A stretch of 23,623 nt of DNA from Baffinella frigidus (Eukaryota > Cryptophyceae > Cryptomonadales > Baffinellaceae). Shown in pieces: positions 22,846 through 23,623 of this stretch. The stretch lies in contig MU646374.1 of NCBI GenBank assembly GCA_026770585.1, positions 465,944 to 489,566 on the forward strand, read 5' to 3'. The notes beneath the pieces are model-generated. The model saw only the letters and a list, made by a program, of their open reading frames with translations, was not told the origin of the DNA and did not search any database. The translations under genes and the position numbers were made by a program. Numbering within the stretch: position 1 is the first letter of the stretch; every line of letters begins with the position of its first letter.

Positions 22846-23111
22846 TCAACCCTCAACCCTCAACCCTTAACCCTTAACCCTAAACCCTAAGCTCTAAACC
22901 CTAAACCCCAAAGTCCAAACTCCAAACCCCAAACCCTAAACCCCAAACCCTAAACCCTAAACCCTAAACCCTAAACCTTGAATCCTGAACCCTGGACCCT
23001 AAACCCTAAACCCCAATCCCTCAACCCAAAACCCCAAGCCCTAAACCCCAAACCCTGAACCCTGAACTCTACACCCTACACCCCAAACTCTACATCTGAA
23101 ACCCCACAACC
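22846..23111 (+). repeat. Second degenerate telomere-like block
   Basis: CCCTCAA/CCCTAAA units. Its last part (AACCTTGAATCCTGAACCCT, CCCCAAGCCCTAAACCCC, GAACTCTACACCCTACACCC) follows the end of the first block (16900-17043) almost unit by unit, showing a segmental duplication. Confidence 0.9.
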
Positions 23112-23217
23112 TACAGGGCAGTCTCGCTCATAAGGAGCCGCTGCTCCTAGGATCCTTTAGGTCCTTTAGGTTCTTCGAGCTCCCAACATAGGCGGACACC
23201 GGAACCGGTTCTGTATG
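23112..23217. mobile_element. Truncated K MITE fused to a Y repeat head
   Basis: The left K end (CAGGGCAGTCTCGCTCATAA to CTCCTAGGATCC) passes at about 23155 into CTTTAGGTCCTTTAGGTTC, the Y head (CTCCCAACATAGGCGGACAC), which itself stops at 23217. Compare the complete K copy at 17044-17160. Confidence 0.75.
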
Positions 23218-23298
23218 CAGCCTTGTGAGACTGCCATAGTGGTCAAAACGCCCTTGGAGCCATTGTCCTAGTTAGAGCCCAGGTCCTAAGTTTGACAA

Positions 23299-23398
23299 GC
23301 TGACAAAGTCCATTCTGGTGGCCTCCTGGCCCTAAGCTGACAAGGTCCATTCTGGTGGCCTCCTGGCCCTAAGCTGACAAGGTCCATTCTGGTGGCCT
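23299..23398 (+). repeat. 37-base tandem repeat, 2.7 units
   Basis: GCTGACAAGGTCCATTCTGG then TGGCCTCCTGGCCCTAA, nearly identical units at 23299, 23336 and 23373. Confidence 0.95.
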
Positions 23399-23427
23399 TA
23401 AAGGCACAAGCTTCTGTTCCTCAATAC

Positions 23428-23623
23428 ATCTCTCTTTTCTCCCATCCTCGCCTCCCACGCTCCTCCGTCTCTGCTCTGCTCGGCTAGGGTTCACCCTTCT
23501 GTGACCCGGCTGCAATGAACCGACCTTCGCTACCATTGCAGCCGGGTCACAGAAGGGTGAACCCTAGCCGAGCAGAGCAGAGACGGAGGAGCGTGGGAGG
23601 CGAGGATGGGAGAAAAGAGAGAT
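23428..23623. repeat. Perfect fold-back palindrome, 90-bp arms, at the window edge
   Basis: 23428-23517 is the exact reverse complement of 23534-23623, with a 16-base loop (AACCGACCTTCGCTAC). The right arm ends exactly at the last base, so the palindrome may continue beyond the window. The arms contain CTAGGGTTCACCCTTCTG. It could be a true hairpin element, an inverted duplication or a fold-back sequencing artefact. Confidence 0.95.

Overview
The window looks like nuclear DNA of a GC-rich, intron-bearing eukaryote, probably a single-celled alga or related protist. The reasons are plant/alga-type heptamer repeats (TTTAGGG / CCCTAAA), genes broken into short exons by GT-AG introns, AATAAA after one gene, and A at -3 of the start codon in three of four gene models. 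The species cannot be fixed from the sequence. There are no bacterial operons, rRNA or CRISPR arrays, and I recognised no tRNA. Most of the sequence is repeats: degenerate telomere-like DNA, (GA/TC)n tracts, and several families of short palindromic MITE-like elements.

Region 1-3256 (minus strand) holds the 5' part of a folylpolyglutamate/dihydrofolate synthase gene (FolC family), recognised by the P-loop exon HVAGTNGKGS at 2218-2301. Its exons occur in repeated, variably decayed copies, and the series runs into a telomere-like array at the left edge. Region 4065-7429 (minus) carries shorter coding-like exons of one or more unidentified genes, also with fragment copies scattered in the intervals. 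Region 7965-11464 (plus) is a complete six-exon MBF1 (multiprotein bridging factor 1) gene of 124 codons. Its introns have collected MITEs, TC tracts and telomere-like repeats, and one intron is telomere-like DNA from end to end. Region 11600-13070 is a dense cluster of two TA-flanked palindromic element families.

Region 13417-14250 (minus) is a possible intronless 277-codon hypothetical gene between two copies of a dispersed repeat. Region 15290-18474 contains possible single exons, a 1.4 kb degenerate telomere-like block and further elements. Region 18973-20872 has two tandem repeat units just upstream of a clean single-exon ATP-grasp gene (19782-20843) with a poly(A) signal. Region 20903-23623 holds more elements, a coding-like stretch broken by a frameshift, a second telomere-like block that partly duplicates the first, and a perfect 90-bp-arm fold-back palindrome ending exactly at the window edge.

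The genes do not form a pathway. The common theme is structural: exons and exon ends have been duplicated repeatedly, and telomere-like DNA serves as intron sequence. In the clearest gene introns it is read as CCCTAAA on the sense strand, where it offers branch-point-like CTAAAC and ready AAACAG acceptors. At one place in the FolC gene, a copy with and a copy without such an intron lie side by side.
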